From Thalassomonas actiniarum (lineage in GTDB: Bacteria > Pseudomonadota > Gammaproteobacteria > Enterobacterales > Alteromonadaceae), in the NCBI RefSeq assembly GCF_000948975.2, contig NZ_CP059735.1, positions 1-64,000 on the forward strand: a stretch of DNA of 64,000 nt, written 5' to 3'. A program made the translations under genes and the position numbers. Below, piece after piece: positions 25,380 through 46,466 of this stretch. Position 1 is the stretch's first letter. Each line of letters opens with the position of its first letter. The notes under the pieces were generated by a model. The model saw nothing but the letters and a program-made list of their open reading frames with translations. It was not told where the DNA came from and did not search any database.

Positions 25380-27233
25380 TTATTTTTGATAAAAGCGCCT
25401 TAACTCTTCCAGGGCCACCAGCGCCTGACTGATATTTAATTTCGCCTCCGGCAATTCCTGATATTGGTTGTTATAAATGGCAAAGTTGCCGAACCTGTCA
25501 ATCTCATTAAGTTGCTCGCCGATTTTTATCGCATAATTGCCGTCTCTTCCGAAAATAATGTGGCTATGGCTGTTTTTATTGAACAGCGACTGGCCAATGG
25601 AATAATCCTCCGTGGCATTTTTACAACCCAGGGCTCCGGATAACAGGGTGGGAGCGATATCATAATGGCTGGTTTCTCCGTTGAAAAAATTATGCTTGTT
25701 GCCTGGCCAGTAAATCACCAGCGGCACCCGGGTTTGGTAGTCAGAATAGTTGCTGTTATGGCCCCAATAACCTTTACCGCTGTCATTAAATTCTTTGCCG
25801 TGATCTCCTGTGATAATAATAATGGTATTGGCTAAGTCATTTTCGATCAGCTTTAATACCTGCGCCACTAGCTGGTCCATATAGTAAATTGCATTTTTGT
25901 AGAGGTTAAACAAAGAGCGGGGATCATAACCCTCATCCAGCGCCATATAATTGGCATAATCCAGTGACGGTTGAAAAACCTTGGAGGCGCCCTTGGGAAC
26001 CGAAAGGCCGTGGGGGGCATCATAAAACAAAAAGGCAAAATAAGGTTGCTCCTGGTTTTTATTTTGGTACCAGTTGCCAAAGTCCCGGGTGATATCCAAA
26101 TCCCGCTCGGCAGGCGTTCTTCCTTCAGAGTGGCTGCGCAGCGGGTTGACGGCGCTAAAGATAGTTTGATCAAACTCCGGACTGGTTAATTTGGCGCTGC
26201 TGAAGACCCCTATCTGGTATGTCTGCTGCTGTAATATGTCTATCAGTACCGGGCTTCTTTGCTGGTTTAATACCGGCTGCCAGTAATGGCCTGGTAAGCC
26301 GTAAAACAGGCTGAACAAACCGTGGCGGGTATTATTACTGCCGCTGTAATGCTGGGTGAATATGCTGCCCTGTTTTGCCAGTTGCGTGATGGCTGGGGTG
26401 ACCTCAGTGTTCATCATATCGCTGCGCCAGGAGTCGACAACCAATATAAGAATATTTTTCAGGGGATCTTTGTTGCTGCATGTCATGGCAGATAAGGGGT
26501 AGTGCAAACTTGAGCTGGTTTCCGTGGGCGCCAGTAATGCCTGTTGTTTATAGGCGGCCAGATCCAGCAAACCCAGCTTAGCGATTAGGGATTTTGCCGT
26601 CAGGGGATAGGATAAGGGCAGATAAAAGGCCTGGCGGGTAATATCTTTTCTGAAAGTGGCATCGGCCCAGATGTTGAGACCTTGCGCAAATAGCGAAAGT
26701 ATACACCAGGTGAGCACTACGGCTTTTAGTCTGATGCGCATATGGGGAAACCTGCGCCATAAACATTCGCTTATTACTCCTTGTACCAGGAAAAAGGCAA
26801 TGACCATCAAGGAGATTTGTAACCACAATTGCCAGGAAAAGCTTAGAATTTCATTTCCCCCCTCAAGTATCAGCTCCAGTATCATGGCATTCAAATGAAA
26901 GCGGTATTGCTGGTAAACAAAGGTGTCGGTGAGCAATAAAGCCAGGGACAAGCCAATTAAGGCGATGCTGAAAATTCTGATGATTGCTGCTCGCCGGATA
27001 AAGCTACTTATCAAGCGGATAACCGCTAAAAGCATTAAGGTGAGCAGGCCCAGGTGAGCGATAAAATAACAGCTTAAGAAAATGCCGGCGGCAAAATTGT
27101 CGGGTAAGGGCTGTGGTGCCAGGTATCTTAAGCTTATCAGTAAGGCAATAACAAAATTAACCAGGATAAATTGACTGTGCCAGTTAGCTAGTTGCTTATT
27201 CCGTCCTTGAACATATTCAGACTTTGTTCCCAT
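25380..27233 (-). CDS. yejM: YejM/PbgA/LapC-type inner-membrane sulfatase-fold protein
   Basis: Five membrane helices in the first about 190 residues are followed by a periplasmic sulfatase-fold domain. The connection IWADATFRKDI...LPLSYPLTAK matches E. coli YejM (PbgA/LapC), which senses LPS and controls LpxC turnover through LapB. Length is 617 aa against about 586. The catalytic-like residues of the LTA synthase/sulfatase family seem kept: VVDSWRSD, T302 in SNNTRHG, and D477-H478 in TGDHGKEF followed by GHN. E. coli YejM, as I remember its sequence, has lost the DHG motif. So this member may still bind a metal, or it may be a related phosphoethanolamine/phosphatase-type enzyme. Confidence 0.87.
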   Translation of the reverse strand: MGTKSEYVQGRNKQLANWHSQFILVNFVIALLISLRYLAPQPLPDNFAAGIFLSCYFIAHLGLLTLMLLAVIRLISSFIRRAAIIRIFSIALIGLSLALLLTDTFVYQQYRFHLNAMILELILEGGNEILSFSWQLWLQISLMVIAFFLVQGVISECLWRRFPHMRIRLKAVVLTWCILSLFAQGLNIWADATFRKDITRQAFYLPLSYPLTAKSLIAKLGLLDLAAYKQQALLAPTETSSSLHYPLSAMTCSNKDPLKNILILVVDSWRSDMMNTEVTPAITQLAKQGSIFTQHYSGSNNTRHGLFSLFYGLPGHYWQPVLNQQRSPVLIDILQQQTYQIGVFSSAKLTSPEFDQTIFSAVNPLRSHSEGRTPAERDLDITRDFGNWYQNKNQEQPYFAFLFYDAPHGLSVPKGASKVFQPSLDYANYMALDEGYDPRSLFNLYKNAIYYMDQLVAQVLKLIENDLANTIIIITGDHGKEFNDSGKGYWGHNSNYSDYQTRVPLVIYWPGNKHNFFNGETSHYDIAPTLLSGALGCKNATEDYSIGQSLFNKNSHSHIIFGRDGNYAIKIGEQLNEIDRFGNFAIYNNQYQELPEAKLNISQALVALEELRRFYQK

Positions 27234-27501
27234 AGCGCTTAGATCTCATGAAAAATCTGGCCGGATCACAAATGCTGTTCACTTAAATAACCATTACTGT
27301 TTTTCTCCACCTCTATTATAGGATTTTCTGCCACAGCCGGGAGAAATAAGGCGATTATCCTGAAAAACTTGTTTTAGATTATATTCCCCTAAACTTCCAA
27401 GGGTTTTATTGTCATTTCTTGCGGTAGGTCAAGTTTTGTTTGCAAAAGCGGGATTAGAATCGCCTCATTAAATATCCGCACTAAAAAAATGGAAATTAGT
27501 T

Positions 27502-28179
27502 ATGAAAAAATCTCTCTTAGCGCTAACAGTACTTTCTGCCTTAACCGTTTCTTCATTTGCATCAGCAAATCAGGCTGGCGACATCCTGATCCGCGGTGGT
27601 GCGACTATGGTTAACCCGGATAGCGATAAAACCGGTATTGATTTAAACGGCGCAGATTCAGGCATGTCATTAAGTGTTGATGACAACACGCAACTGGGTC
27701 TTAACTTTGTTTATTTCTTTGACAGCAACTGGGCTGTTGAGTTACTTGCCGCCACGCCTTTTAAGCATGACATTACCGTACATGATCCAGATGCGGTTCT
27801 GGGTGTAGATGGTGTGCATTTAGCCGAAGTGACTCAGTTACCGCCAACGTTAAGCGCATTATACTATTTCGATACTTCTTCAAAATTAAAGCCTTATGTA
27901 GGTCTTGGTCTTAACTACACCATTTTCTTTGATGAAGGTTTTGAAGATGCACCGAAAAGCTTAGGGTTCAGTGATCTGGATCTGGATGCTTCTATCGGTT
28001 ATTCGGTACAAATTGGTGCGGATTATCATATCAATGACAAATGGTCTATCAACGCATCTGCCCGTTATATTGATATCAATACCGATGCTAGCTTCAAATA
28101 CAATGATACCGTTAAAGGTTCGGCGGATGTCGACGTAGATCCTATGGTTTACTCTCTGATGATAGGTTACAAATTCTAA
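27502..28179 (+). CDS. ompW: Outer membrane protein OmpW
   Basis: A signal peptide (residues 1-22, ASA|NQAGD) is followed by an eight-stranded beta-barrel protein of the OmpW family: AGDILIRGGATMVNPD at the mature N-terminus, LPPTLSALYYFDTSSKLKPYVGLGLNYT in the middle, and the C-terminal aromatic end VYSLMIGYKF needed for outer-membrane insertion. OmpW forms a narrow hydrophobic channel and responds to salt, oxygen and iron in other species. Length (225 aa) is typical. A terminator follows. Confidence 0.95.
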   Translation: MKKSLLALTVLSALTVSSFASANQAGDILIRGGATMVNPDSDKTGIDLNGADSGMSLSVDDNTQLGLNFVYFFDSNWAVELLAATPFKHDITVHDPDAVLGVDGVHLAEVTQLPPTLSALYYFDTSSKLKPYVGLGLNYTIFFDEGFEDAPKSLGFSDLDLDASIGYSVQIGADYHINDKWSINASARYIDINTDASFKYNDTVKGSADVDVDPMVYSLMIGYKF

Positions 28180-28221
28180 ATATTTATCTCTTCTGCACAA
28201 AGAGTAAATAAAGAAGTAGTT

Positions 28222-28252
28222 AAAAGCAGTAACATAAGTTGCTGCTTTTTTA
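28222..28252 (+). terminator. Rho-independent terminator after ompW
   Basis: The stem AAAAGCAGTAAC / GTTGCTGCTTTT (one G-T pair) with loop ATAA is followed by T. It lies 43 bases after the ompW stop. Confidence 0.87.
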
Positions 28253-28312
28253 TTTTAAAAACTGAAGTCTTGGGGTAGGCTAGAAAAAAACTTTTATCAT
28301 AAATAATCTCTC

Positions 28313-29125
28313 ATGGACCAATATCGCGTATTCGGCAATCCCATTAAACATTCCCGCTCACCTTATATACATCAGGCTTTTGCCAAAGAAACGGCTCAGG
28401 AATTAACGTACCAGACTCAGCTGATTGAGTTAGACGCCTTTGAACAAGACATTAAAGCCTTTGCCCGGGCAGGCGGTAAAGGGGGCAATGTCACAGTACC
28501 TTTTAAAGAGCAGGCGCTTGCCTTATGTGATCAGGTTTCCAAGCGGGCCTCGTTGGCAGGAGCCGTTAATACCCTGAGTTTTCGTGACGGTCAAATCCTG
28601 GGAGATAATACCGATGGCATTGGCCTGGTAAAAGATTTACTCGCCAATAAAGTTCCCTTAAAAAATAGCCGTATCCTGTTAATAGGGGCAGGCGGAGCTG
28701 CCAAAGGAGTCGTGTTACCTTTATTGGAGCAACAACCGCAGCAATTGATGATTGCCAACAGAACCTTGAGCAAAGCCGAGCAGATCTGTCAGCTGGTATC
28801 GGATGGCAGGTTAACTTGTTGTACCTTTGAGCAAACCAATAATTATGATTTTGACGTTATTATCAATGCCACTTCTGCCAGCTTGGACGGTCATTTACCT
28901 GCTATCCCCGAAAAGGTGATTGCCGGCGCTGAGGTCTGTTACGACATGGTTTATGCGAAACAACTAACGCCTTTTTTGCTGTGGGCGAAAGAGGCGGGCG
29001 CAAATAAAGTGATAGACGGCTTAGGTATGCTGGTGGCGCAGGCGGCAGAAAGTTTCAATATCTGGCGTGGGGTGATGCCGTCAACAGATGAGGTATTACA
29101 GCAGTTAAGAGCAGATTTAACTTAA
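28313..29125 (+). CDS. aroE: Shikimate 5-dehydrogenase
   Basis: AroE reduces 3-dehydroshikimate with NADPH in the shikimate pathway. The N-terminal substrate domain shows GNPIKHSRSPYIH and NVTVPFKE with catalytic K65; the NADPH Rossmann domain shows IGAGGAAKGV. Length (270 aa) is typical. The downstream DUF1488 gene follows as yrdB follows aroE in E. coli. Confidence 0.97.
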   Translation: MDQYRVFGNPIKHSRSPYIHQAFAKETAQELTYQTQLIELDAFEQDIKAFARAGGKGGNVTVPFKEQALALCDQVSKRASLAGAVNTLSFRDGQILGDNTDGIGLVKDLLANKVPLKNSRILLIGAGGAAKGVVLPLLEQQPQQLMIANRTLSKAEQICQLVSDGRLTCCTFEQTNNYDFDVIINATSASLDGHLPAIPEKVIAGAEVCYDMVYAKQLTPFLLWAKEAGANKVIDGLGMLVAQAAESFNIWRGVMPSTDEVLQQLRADLT

Positions 29126-29176
29126 CCTTTATTTCATTATTTACATACAACTAATGTACAGCAGCGGGAACGACAC

Positions 29177-29410
29177 TTGAACCAAGCAATTTTATTTAAT
29201 GATGATATCCATTTTAATGAGGCGCACAATGCCTGGAGCTTCACCGGGTTAATGGCCGGACAAAAGGTTACTGTCTTTATTAAACAAAGCTATCCGGATA
29301 AAAACCTGGTGATTACGGACTGTGTCAGGTTTGACTGGGAAGAGGCGGTAGAGATCTGGCTGGAACAACATGAGCCAGATCTCAATAATGAAATCCACTT
29401 AAAACTTTAA
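29177..29410 (+). CDS. DUF1488 family protein
   Basis: This is a 77-aa protein beginning NQAILFNDDIHFNEAHNAWSFTGLMAGQKV, which fits the DUF1488 family (E. coli YrdB type). The start is TTG at 29177, after GCGGGAACG. No catalytic motif is visible and the function is unknown. It follows aroE by 51 bases, as in E. coli. Confidence 0.85.
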   Translation: MNQAILFNDDIHFNEAHNAWSFTGLMAGQKVTVFIKQSYPDKNLVITDCVRFDWEEAVEIWLEQHEPDLNNEIHLKL

Positions 29411-29448
29411 TTTAAGGGGTTTCTCAGACTTTTGTTAAGGAGAGGGCA

Positions 29449-29997
29449 TTAGTCTGCCATATCCGCAAGATAATCATCTTTTAATTGCAGGTAATTAGTG
29501 GCAGATTGCTTTAAAAAGCTGACTTCATTGTCACTAAGCGGTCTGCTCTTTTTCATCGGGTTCCCGACATAAAGGTAACCACTCTCTAATACCTTATTGG
29601 GCGGCACCAAAGTACCGGCACCGATAAAAACGTCATCCTGGACTACCGCGCCGTCCATAATGATCGCCCCCATACCTACCAGAATACGATTACCTAAGGT
29701 ACAGCCGTGCAACATACATTTATGCCCTATAGTCACATCCTCACCAATAGCCAAAGGAAAACCGTCAGGGTTACGTTCACTTTTCCGGGTAACATGTAAT
29801 ACGGTACCATCCTGGACATTGGTACGGGCACCCAGGGTTATCTTATTAACATCACCCCTTGCCGCAACTAAAGGCCAGATGCTCACTTCATCACCTATCG
29901 TAATATCACCGACCAGTACCGCCGACTGATCTATATATACCTTTTCGCCAACTTTTGGGCTGATCCCCTGGTAAGAACGTAATTTATATTGAGTCAT
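29449..29997 (-). CDS. yrdA: Gamma-carbonic-anhydrase-like hexapeptide protein YrdA
   Basis: The protein is a left-handed beta-helix built of hexapeptide repeats (about residues 15-150; VLVGDITIGDEVSIWPLV and similar). The histidines that bind metal in the gamma-carbonic anhydrase family are visible in DGTVLHV and TIGHKCMLHGC. Length (182 aa) is typical of the YrdA/PaaY group, whose physiological substrate is uncertain. It is convergent with the DUF1488 gene, which keeps the E. coli yrdA-aroE neighbourhood. Confidence 0.92.
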   Translation of the reverse strand: MTQYKLRSYQGISPKVGEKVYIDQSAVLVGDITIGDEVSIWPLVAARGDVNKITLGARTNVQDGTVLHVTRKSERNPDGFPLAIGEDVTIGHKCMLHGCTLGNRILVGMGAIIMDGAVVQDDVFIGAGTLVPPNKVLESGYLYVGNPMKKSRPLSDNEVSFLKQSATNYLQLKDDYLADMAD

Positions 29998-30070
29998 AAT
30001 CGTCTATTGCCATGAATTTTTCTTAACTTTAGCAAATTAAAGCATGCTTAACTGACATTATTAAGTGAAA

Positions 30071-30086
30071 TGTTTCATGTGAAACG
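30071..30086. other. parS-like site, two mismatches
   Basis: The sequence TGTTTCATGTGAAACG matches the parS consensus at 14 of 16 positions and keeps both GTTTCA and TGAAAC half-sites. It lies in the gap between yrdA and the first rRNA operon, 30 kb from dnaA. It is a weaker candidate than the two sites in recF. Confidence 0.55.
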
Positions 30087-30221
30087 TTATTAAATGAATA
30101 AAATAGCAATGCTCCACAGAAATAAAAAATAGTATTCTGGCCGGTATTCGCTGGTTTAATCACCAATAAGGTCGAGGCTTGTACAAAAATCAAAGAATAT
30201 GAAATTAATTTCAAAAAGGTG

Positions 30222-30249
30222 TTGACCTCTTCAAGAAAATGTCTAAAAT
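30222..30249 (+). promoter_or_regulatory. rRNA operon 1 promoter P1
   Basis: The -35 box TTGACC (30222-30227) and the -10 box TAAAAT (30244-30249) are 16 bases apart. They are followed by GCGC, a GC-rich discriminator typical of stringently controlled rRNA promoters. An AT-rich stretch with the palindrome GAAATTAATTTC lies just upstream, as an UP element would. Confidence 0.88.
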
Positions 30250-30347
30250 GCGCATCCACTTCCACGGGGCAGCCCAACGAAGTGTTTTGATAAGTTTAAG
30301 TGATGCAAACATGACTTAAACAGCCAACAAAACTTTGAAAAAAGAGG

Positions 30348-30375
30348 TTGACATCAAAACTGAGAAGCGTATCAT
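30348..30375 (+). promoter_or_regulatory. rRNA operon 1 promoter P2
   Basis: The -35 box TTGACA (30348-30353) and the -10 box TATCAT (30370-30375) are 16 bases apart, again followed by GCGC. It lies 126 bases after P1; a boxA-like GTTCTTTAAAA follows near 30457. Confidence 0.85.
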
Positions 30376-30651
30376 GCGCATCTCGCTTGAGACAAGGTCT
30401 TAAGCAACTCAAGGTGTAAACGAATGCGATTTATATCTCACTCTTTTAAAGAGTGGTTCTTTAAAAATTAGTTATCATGCAATTTGTGTGGGCACTCACG
30501 TTAATGTTGATTTTACATAGTTCTTCGCTTTTCGAAGCAAGAGCAAAAATAAACTTAATGATGAATGACACACAAGTACGACTTACTTTTTAGTAAGTAA
30601 TATTTATTTGACAGAATTCATTGAGTCGGTCTTCGGACCACAAACGATTTT

Positions 30652-32191
<1,540 letters not shown>

Positions 32192-32528
32192 TCTTGAAGT
32201 AAAACAACTTCTCGTTGAGTGTTCACACAAATGGTATGATAACCAACTTCTAGTCGAATGAGATTAGATGTGTTCTTTAACAATCTGGAAAGCTGATATA
32301 TATACCCGGTATTTATGAGTGGAAAGCGTGTCGCGCGCCGTACACAAATATCGTAAATATCGAACCTGATACATGATCTTCCTTATCATGTATCACGATA
32401 CGACTCTTTATTAGAGAAGTATCAACTCTTATTCAAGACACTCTATGAGTGCGTGAAAATGTCAGACTTTACAACTTAGTTCGGTTTAGTCACCGAACAA
32501 TCAAATAGGAAACTACTTGGGGTTGTAT
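32192..32528 (+). other. 16S-23S spacer of operon 1, without tRNA
   Basis: The 337-base spacer has no tRNA-like sequence. It holds the 3' strand of the 16S processing stem, a boxA antitermination site TGTTCTTTAACA (32271-32282), and the 5' strand of the 23S processing stem (from about 32512), which pairs with sequence after the 23S gene. From 32271 onward it is the same as the spacer of operon 2. Confidence 0.88.
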
Positions 32529-35416
<2,888 letters not shown>

Positions 35417-35527
35417 ACAACACCCAAGTGGTTTTAAGATTGTATGAAGACTGACATTAAAAACAAAAGTCACGTACACATAGATTGAATAAGTAGATAT
35501 ATATCGTTTTCCAAGATTGACTGTTTT

Positions 35528-35646
35528 TGTCTAGCGACAATAGCACTGTGGTACCACCTGATCCCATGCCGAACTCAGAAGTGAAACGCAGTAGCGCCGA
35601 TGGTAGTGTGGGAGTTCCCATGTGAGAGTAGGACATTGCTAGACTT
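35528..35646 (+). rRNA. rrf: 5S ribosomal RNA, operon 1
   Basis: The 119-base gene contains the conserved CCCATGCCGAACTCAGAAGTGAAACG and GCGCCGATGGTAGTGTGGG. Its ends pair (GTCTAGC / GCTAGAC). It lies 111 bases after the 23S gene. Confidence 0.95.
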
Positions 35647-35657
35647 CTATTTAGAGA

Positions 35658-35686
35658 AACCCGCAGCTGACGCTGCGGGTTTTTTG
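35658..35686 (+). terminator. Terminator of rRNA operon 1
   Basis: The stem AACCCGCAGC / GCTGCGGGTT with loop TGAC is followed by six T. It ends operon 1 just after the 5S gene. Confidence 0.92.
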
Positions 35687-35993
35687 CTTTTCTATTGCTT
35701 AAAAATTCATAAGAAAATATTTGTTTTCCATGAACATAGCAAACCCTTAAATTTTTTGTACAGTAACCCGTACAGTAGCGTATAAATAATCATAAGATTA
35801 AATATAATCCCGGCCTGATTTATTCAGTGAATTAGTCTTTGCTTAATAGTGCTATCCAATTCAAAAAGGAGAGTGCTAATTTCAATGTGTCTTACCAATT
35901 AACTGCTGCCTATGGCAGCAACCAAAGTCGCAACCTCTGAGTGCGTCCACACCCAGAGATTGCTAACCACAACGAACTACAGTGGAGTACGTC
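35687..35993. promoter_or_regulatory. Leader region of the SymE-like gene
   Basis: The region holds two direct copies of GTACAGTA (35758-35765 and 35770-35777). TTGTAC and TATAAA lie 19 bases apart over these repeats, a possible but long-spaced promoter. A hairpin GCTGCC-TAT-GGCAGC follows near 35904-35918. No gene is seen between the 5S terminator and 35994. Confidence 0.4.
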
Positions 35994-36290
35994 ATGGCTG
36001 AATATCATCATACGTCAGAGCTAAGCTCGGCAAAAGTTAAATATCCCATTTATCGGCAACTTACCGTACAGGAAACCCTCTGCGGGGCGTCAGCGAAAAC
36101 CCGTGGTATCGGTATTAATTATGTGCCGGTCAAACTTGAACCTTGCATTGTGCTCAGGGGAAAGTGGCTTAAATTGGCCGGTTTCCCTATCGGGCAGAAG
36201 ATCAGCATTGAGGTAAATCAGGGAGGGCTGATGATCACACCTAAACAGGTTGAAGTTTCACTTGGTATTAACCGGGAAACAGAAGACTAG
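35994..36290 (+). CDS. SymE-like type I toxin family protein
   Basis: The C-terminal half, EPCIVLRGKWLKLAGFPIGQ followed by KISIEVNQGGLMITP, matches the SymE toxin fold (AbrB-related, acting like an RNA-cleaving toxin in E. coli). Length is 98 aa with the ATG at 35994, which has GGAG six bases upstream; a GTG at 35982 is less likely. In E. coli, symE is held off by the antisense RNA SymR over its start. Here a possible minus-strand promoter lies within the first codons (see the separate entry). Several chromosomal SymE homologues have no proven toxicity, so the toxin role is inferred. Confidence 0.8.
   Translation: MAEYHHTSELSSAKVKYPIYRQLTVQETLCGASAKTRGIGINYVPVKLEPCIVLRGKWLKLAGFPIGQKISIEVNQGGLMITPKQVEVSLGINRETED
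36007..36033 (-). promoter_or_regulatory. Possible antisense promoter over the symE start
   Basis: On the minus strand TTGCCG (36033-36028) and TATGAT (36012-36007) are 15 bases apart. RNA starting near 36000 would run leftward across the SymE start codon and ribosome site and reach the hairpin at 35904-35918, roughly 100 bases. This is the arrangement of SymR. The spacing is short and the -35 is only fair. Confidence 0.35.
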
Positions 36291-36311
36291 CACTAAGGCG
36301 AAGAAGCAAAG

Positions 36312-36342
36312 CTGCTGTGCTAAAAACAGGCACAGCAGTTTT
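36312..36342 (+). terminator. Terminator after the SymE-like gene
   Basis: The stem CTGCTGTGC / GCACAGCAG with a 9-base loop is followed by TTTTAT. It lies 22 bases after the stop. Confidence 0.85.
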
Positions 36343-38813
<2,471 letters not shown>

Positions 38814-38835
38814 TGACTTAATAGCAAGTGATAAT

Positions 38836-38868
38836 AAAGCCGGTTAACTGATGTTAGCCGGCTTTTTC
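38836..38868 (+). terminator. Terminator after the first M4 protease
   Basis: A 13-bp stem AAAGCCGGTTAAC / GTTAGCCGGCTTT with loop TGAT is followed by TTTT. It makes the two protease genes separate transcription units. Confidence 0.9.
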
Positions 38869-40640
<1,772 letters not shown>

Positions 40641-40687
40641 GTCTGTTTTTATTTACGGTAATTAATTAAATCAGTCATGATTTTATC

Positions 40688-40710
40688 ACGGGTTTTCGGG
40701 CCCGTTTTAT
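40688..40710 (+). terminator. Possible terminator after the second M4 protease
   Basis: The short stem ACGGG / CCCGT with an 8-base loop is followed by TTTTAT. It is weak, but it is the only hairpin before the second rRNA promoter. The rest of 40641-40880 is AT-rich without a visible gene. Confidence 0.5.
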
Positions 40711-40880
40711 ATGTGCAATAATTTTTTATTCCCCTTTAATGACCCGTAACTCTTATTCCATGCCTGTATATCTATAGCCCTGTTTATGCATTGTATATGT
40801 CACTTTTATGACATTTTTGCTTTGTTTTTAAACGGTCTGTTTAATATCTCGTCACTCATGAATTAATTTGAAAAAAGATG

Positions 40881-40908
40881 TTGACCTCTTCAAGAAAATG
40901 TCTAAAAT
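40881..40908 (+). promoter_or_regulatory. rRNA operon 2 promoter P1
   Basis: TTGACC (40881-40886) and TAAAAT (40903-40908) are 16 bases apart with a GCGC discriminator, the same as operon 1. The sequence upstream of about 40875 differs from operon 1, so the two operons may have different UP-element strength. Confidence 0.88.
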
Positions 40909-41006
40909 GCGCATCCACTTCCACGGGGCAGCCCAACGAAGTGTTTTGATAAGTTTAAGTGATGCAAACATGACTTAAACAGCCAACAAAACTTTGAAAA
41001 AAGAGG

Positions 41007-41034
41007 TTGACATCAAAACTGAGAAGCGTATCAT
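41007..41034 (+). promoter_or_regulatory. rRNA operon 2 promoter P2
   Basis: TTGACA (41007-41012) and TATCAT (41029-41034) are 16 bases apart. The leader differs from operon 1 by a T-to-G change at 41042, eight bases after the -10 and close to the expected start site. Confidence 0.85.
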
Positions 41035-41310
41035 GCGCATCGCGCTTGAGACAAGGTCTTAAGCAACTCAAGGTGTAAACGAATGCGATTTATATCTCAC
41101 TCTTTTAAAGAGTGGTTCTTTAAAAATTAGTTATCATGCAATTTGTGTGGGCACTCACGTTAATGTTGATTTTACATAGTTCTTCGCTTTTCGAAGCAAG
41201 AGCAAAAATAAACTTAATGATGAATGACACACAAGTACGACTTACTTTTTAGTAAGTAATATTTATTTGACAGAATTCATTGAGTCGGTCTTCGGACCAC
41301 AAACGATTTT

Positions 41311-42850
<1,540 letters not shown>

Positions 42851-42942
42851 TCTTGAAGTAAAACAATGCTCTCGTTGAGTGTTCACACAAATTGCCTGAT
42901 AACGAAATTGAAGAAGAAACCCTTTACTGATGTAGTAAATAT

Positions 42943-43018
42943 GGGGCTATAGCTCAGCTGGGAGAGCGCCTGCCTTGCACGCAGGAGGTCAGCAGTTCGA
43001 TCCTGCTTAGCTCCACCA
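42943..43018 (+). tRNA. tRNA-Ala (TGC)
   Basis: This is a 76-base cloverleaf starting GGGGCTATAGCTCAGCTGG and ending with encoded CCA. The anticodon TGC lies in the CTTGCAC loop between CTGC and GCAG. It sits in the 16S-23S spacer of operon 2, the usual place, and is released by rRNA processing. Confidence 0.97.
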
Positions 43019-43040
43019 TAACTTACACGGTATTGAACCT

Positions 43041-43120
43041 AGGTCTGTAGCTCAGCTGGTTAGCACCCCACTTCCCTTAATAAAAGGCAGGGTGAGGTCT
43101 TGGCTACAAGGTTCAGGTTT
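43041..43120 (+). pseudogene. Degenerate tRNA-Ile-like copy
   Basis: The first 22 bases match the real tRNA-Ile gene (AGGTCTGTAGCTCAGCTGGT). The anticodon stem CACCC / GGGTG and the variable bases AGGTC are kept. The anticodon loop, however, is about 21 bases instead of 7, the T arm is lost, and there is no CCA. The 3' end CAGGTTT could still pair with the acceptor strand through several G-U pairs. It lies between the intact Ala and Ile genes of operon 2 and looks like a decayed or rearranged duplicate. Confidence 0.75.
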
Positions 43121-43129
43121 AAACAAGAT

Positions 43130-43206
<77 letters not shown>

Positions 43207-43578
43207 ATTTTCTTCTTGGAACAAGAGAGACCAAATTTAAGATATTTCCTCCTTATAAAGAGTGGATAATTTAAATTTGGTTTTTTTAACCAACTTTTTA
43301 ACCGAATGCGCGTTAAAAACTGTTCTTTAACAATCTGGAAAGCTGATATATATACCCGGTATTTATGAGTGGAAAGCGTGTCGCGCGCCGTACACAAATA
43401 TCGTAAATATCGAACCTGATACATGATCTTCCTTATCATGTATCACGATACGACTCTTTATTAGAGAAGTATCAACTCTTATTCAAGACACTCTATGAGT
43501 GCGTGAAAATGTCAGACTTTACAACTTAGTTCGGTTTAGTCACCGAACAATCAAATAGGAAACTACTTGGGGTTGTAT
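43207..43578 (+). other. Spacer between tRNA-Ile and 23S, operon 2
   Basis: An 11-bp inverted repeat ACCAAATTTAA / TTAAATTTGGT (43230-43240 and 43271-43281) is followed by seven T, which looks like a weak AT-rich terminator inside the operon. A boxA TGTTCTTTAACA follows at 43321-43332. From 43321 on, the sequence equals operon 1. Confidence 0.8.

Positions 43579-46466
<2,888 letters not shown>

Noticed and set aside
30201-30212. Palindrome GAAATTAATTTC as a regulator site
   Set aside because: It is in the AT-rich UP-element position of rRNA promoter P1, and its low complexity makes a palindrome likely by chance.
35758-35777. LexA box upstream of the SymE-like gene
   Set aside because: The CTGT-N8-ACAG pattern is not met; the sequence is a direct repeat of GTACAGTA instead of an inverted one.
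35600-35785. A 61-codon plus-strand frame over the 5S end and terminator
   Set aside because: It covers the 5S gene and its terminator hairpin and has no ribosome site or protein-like composition.
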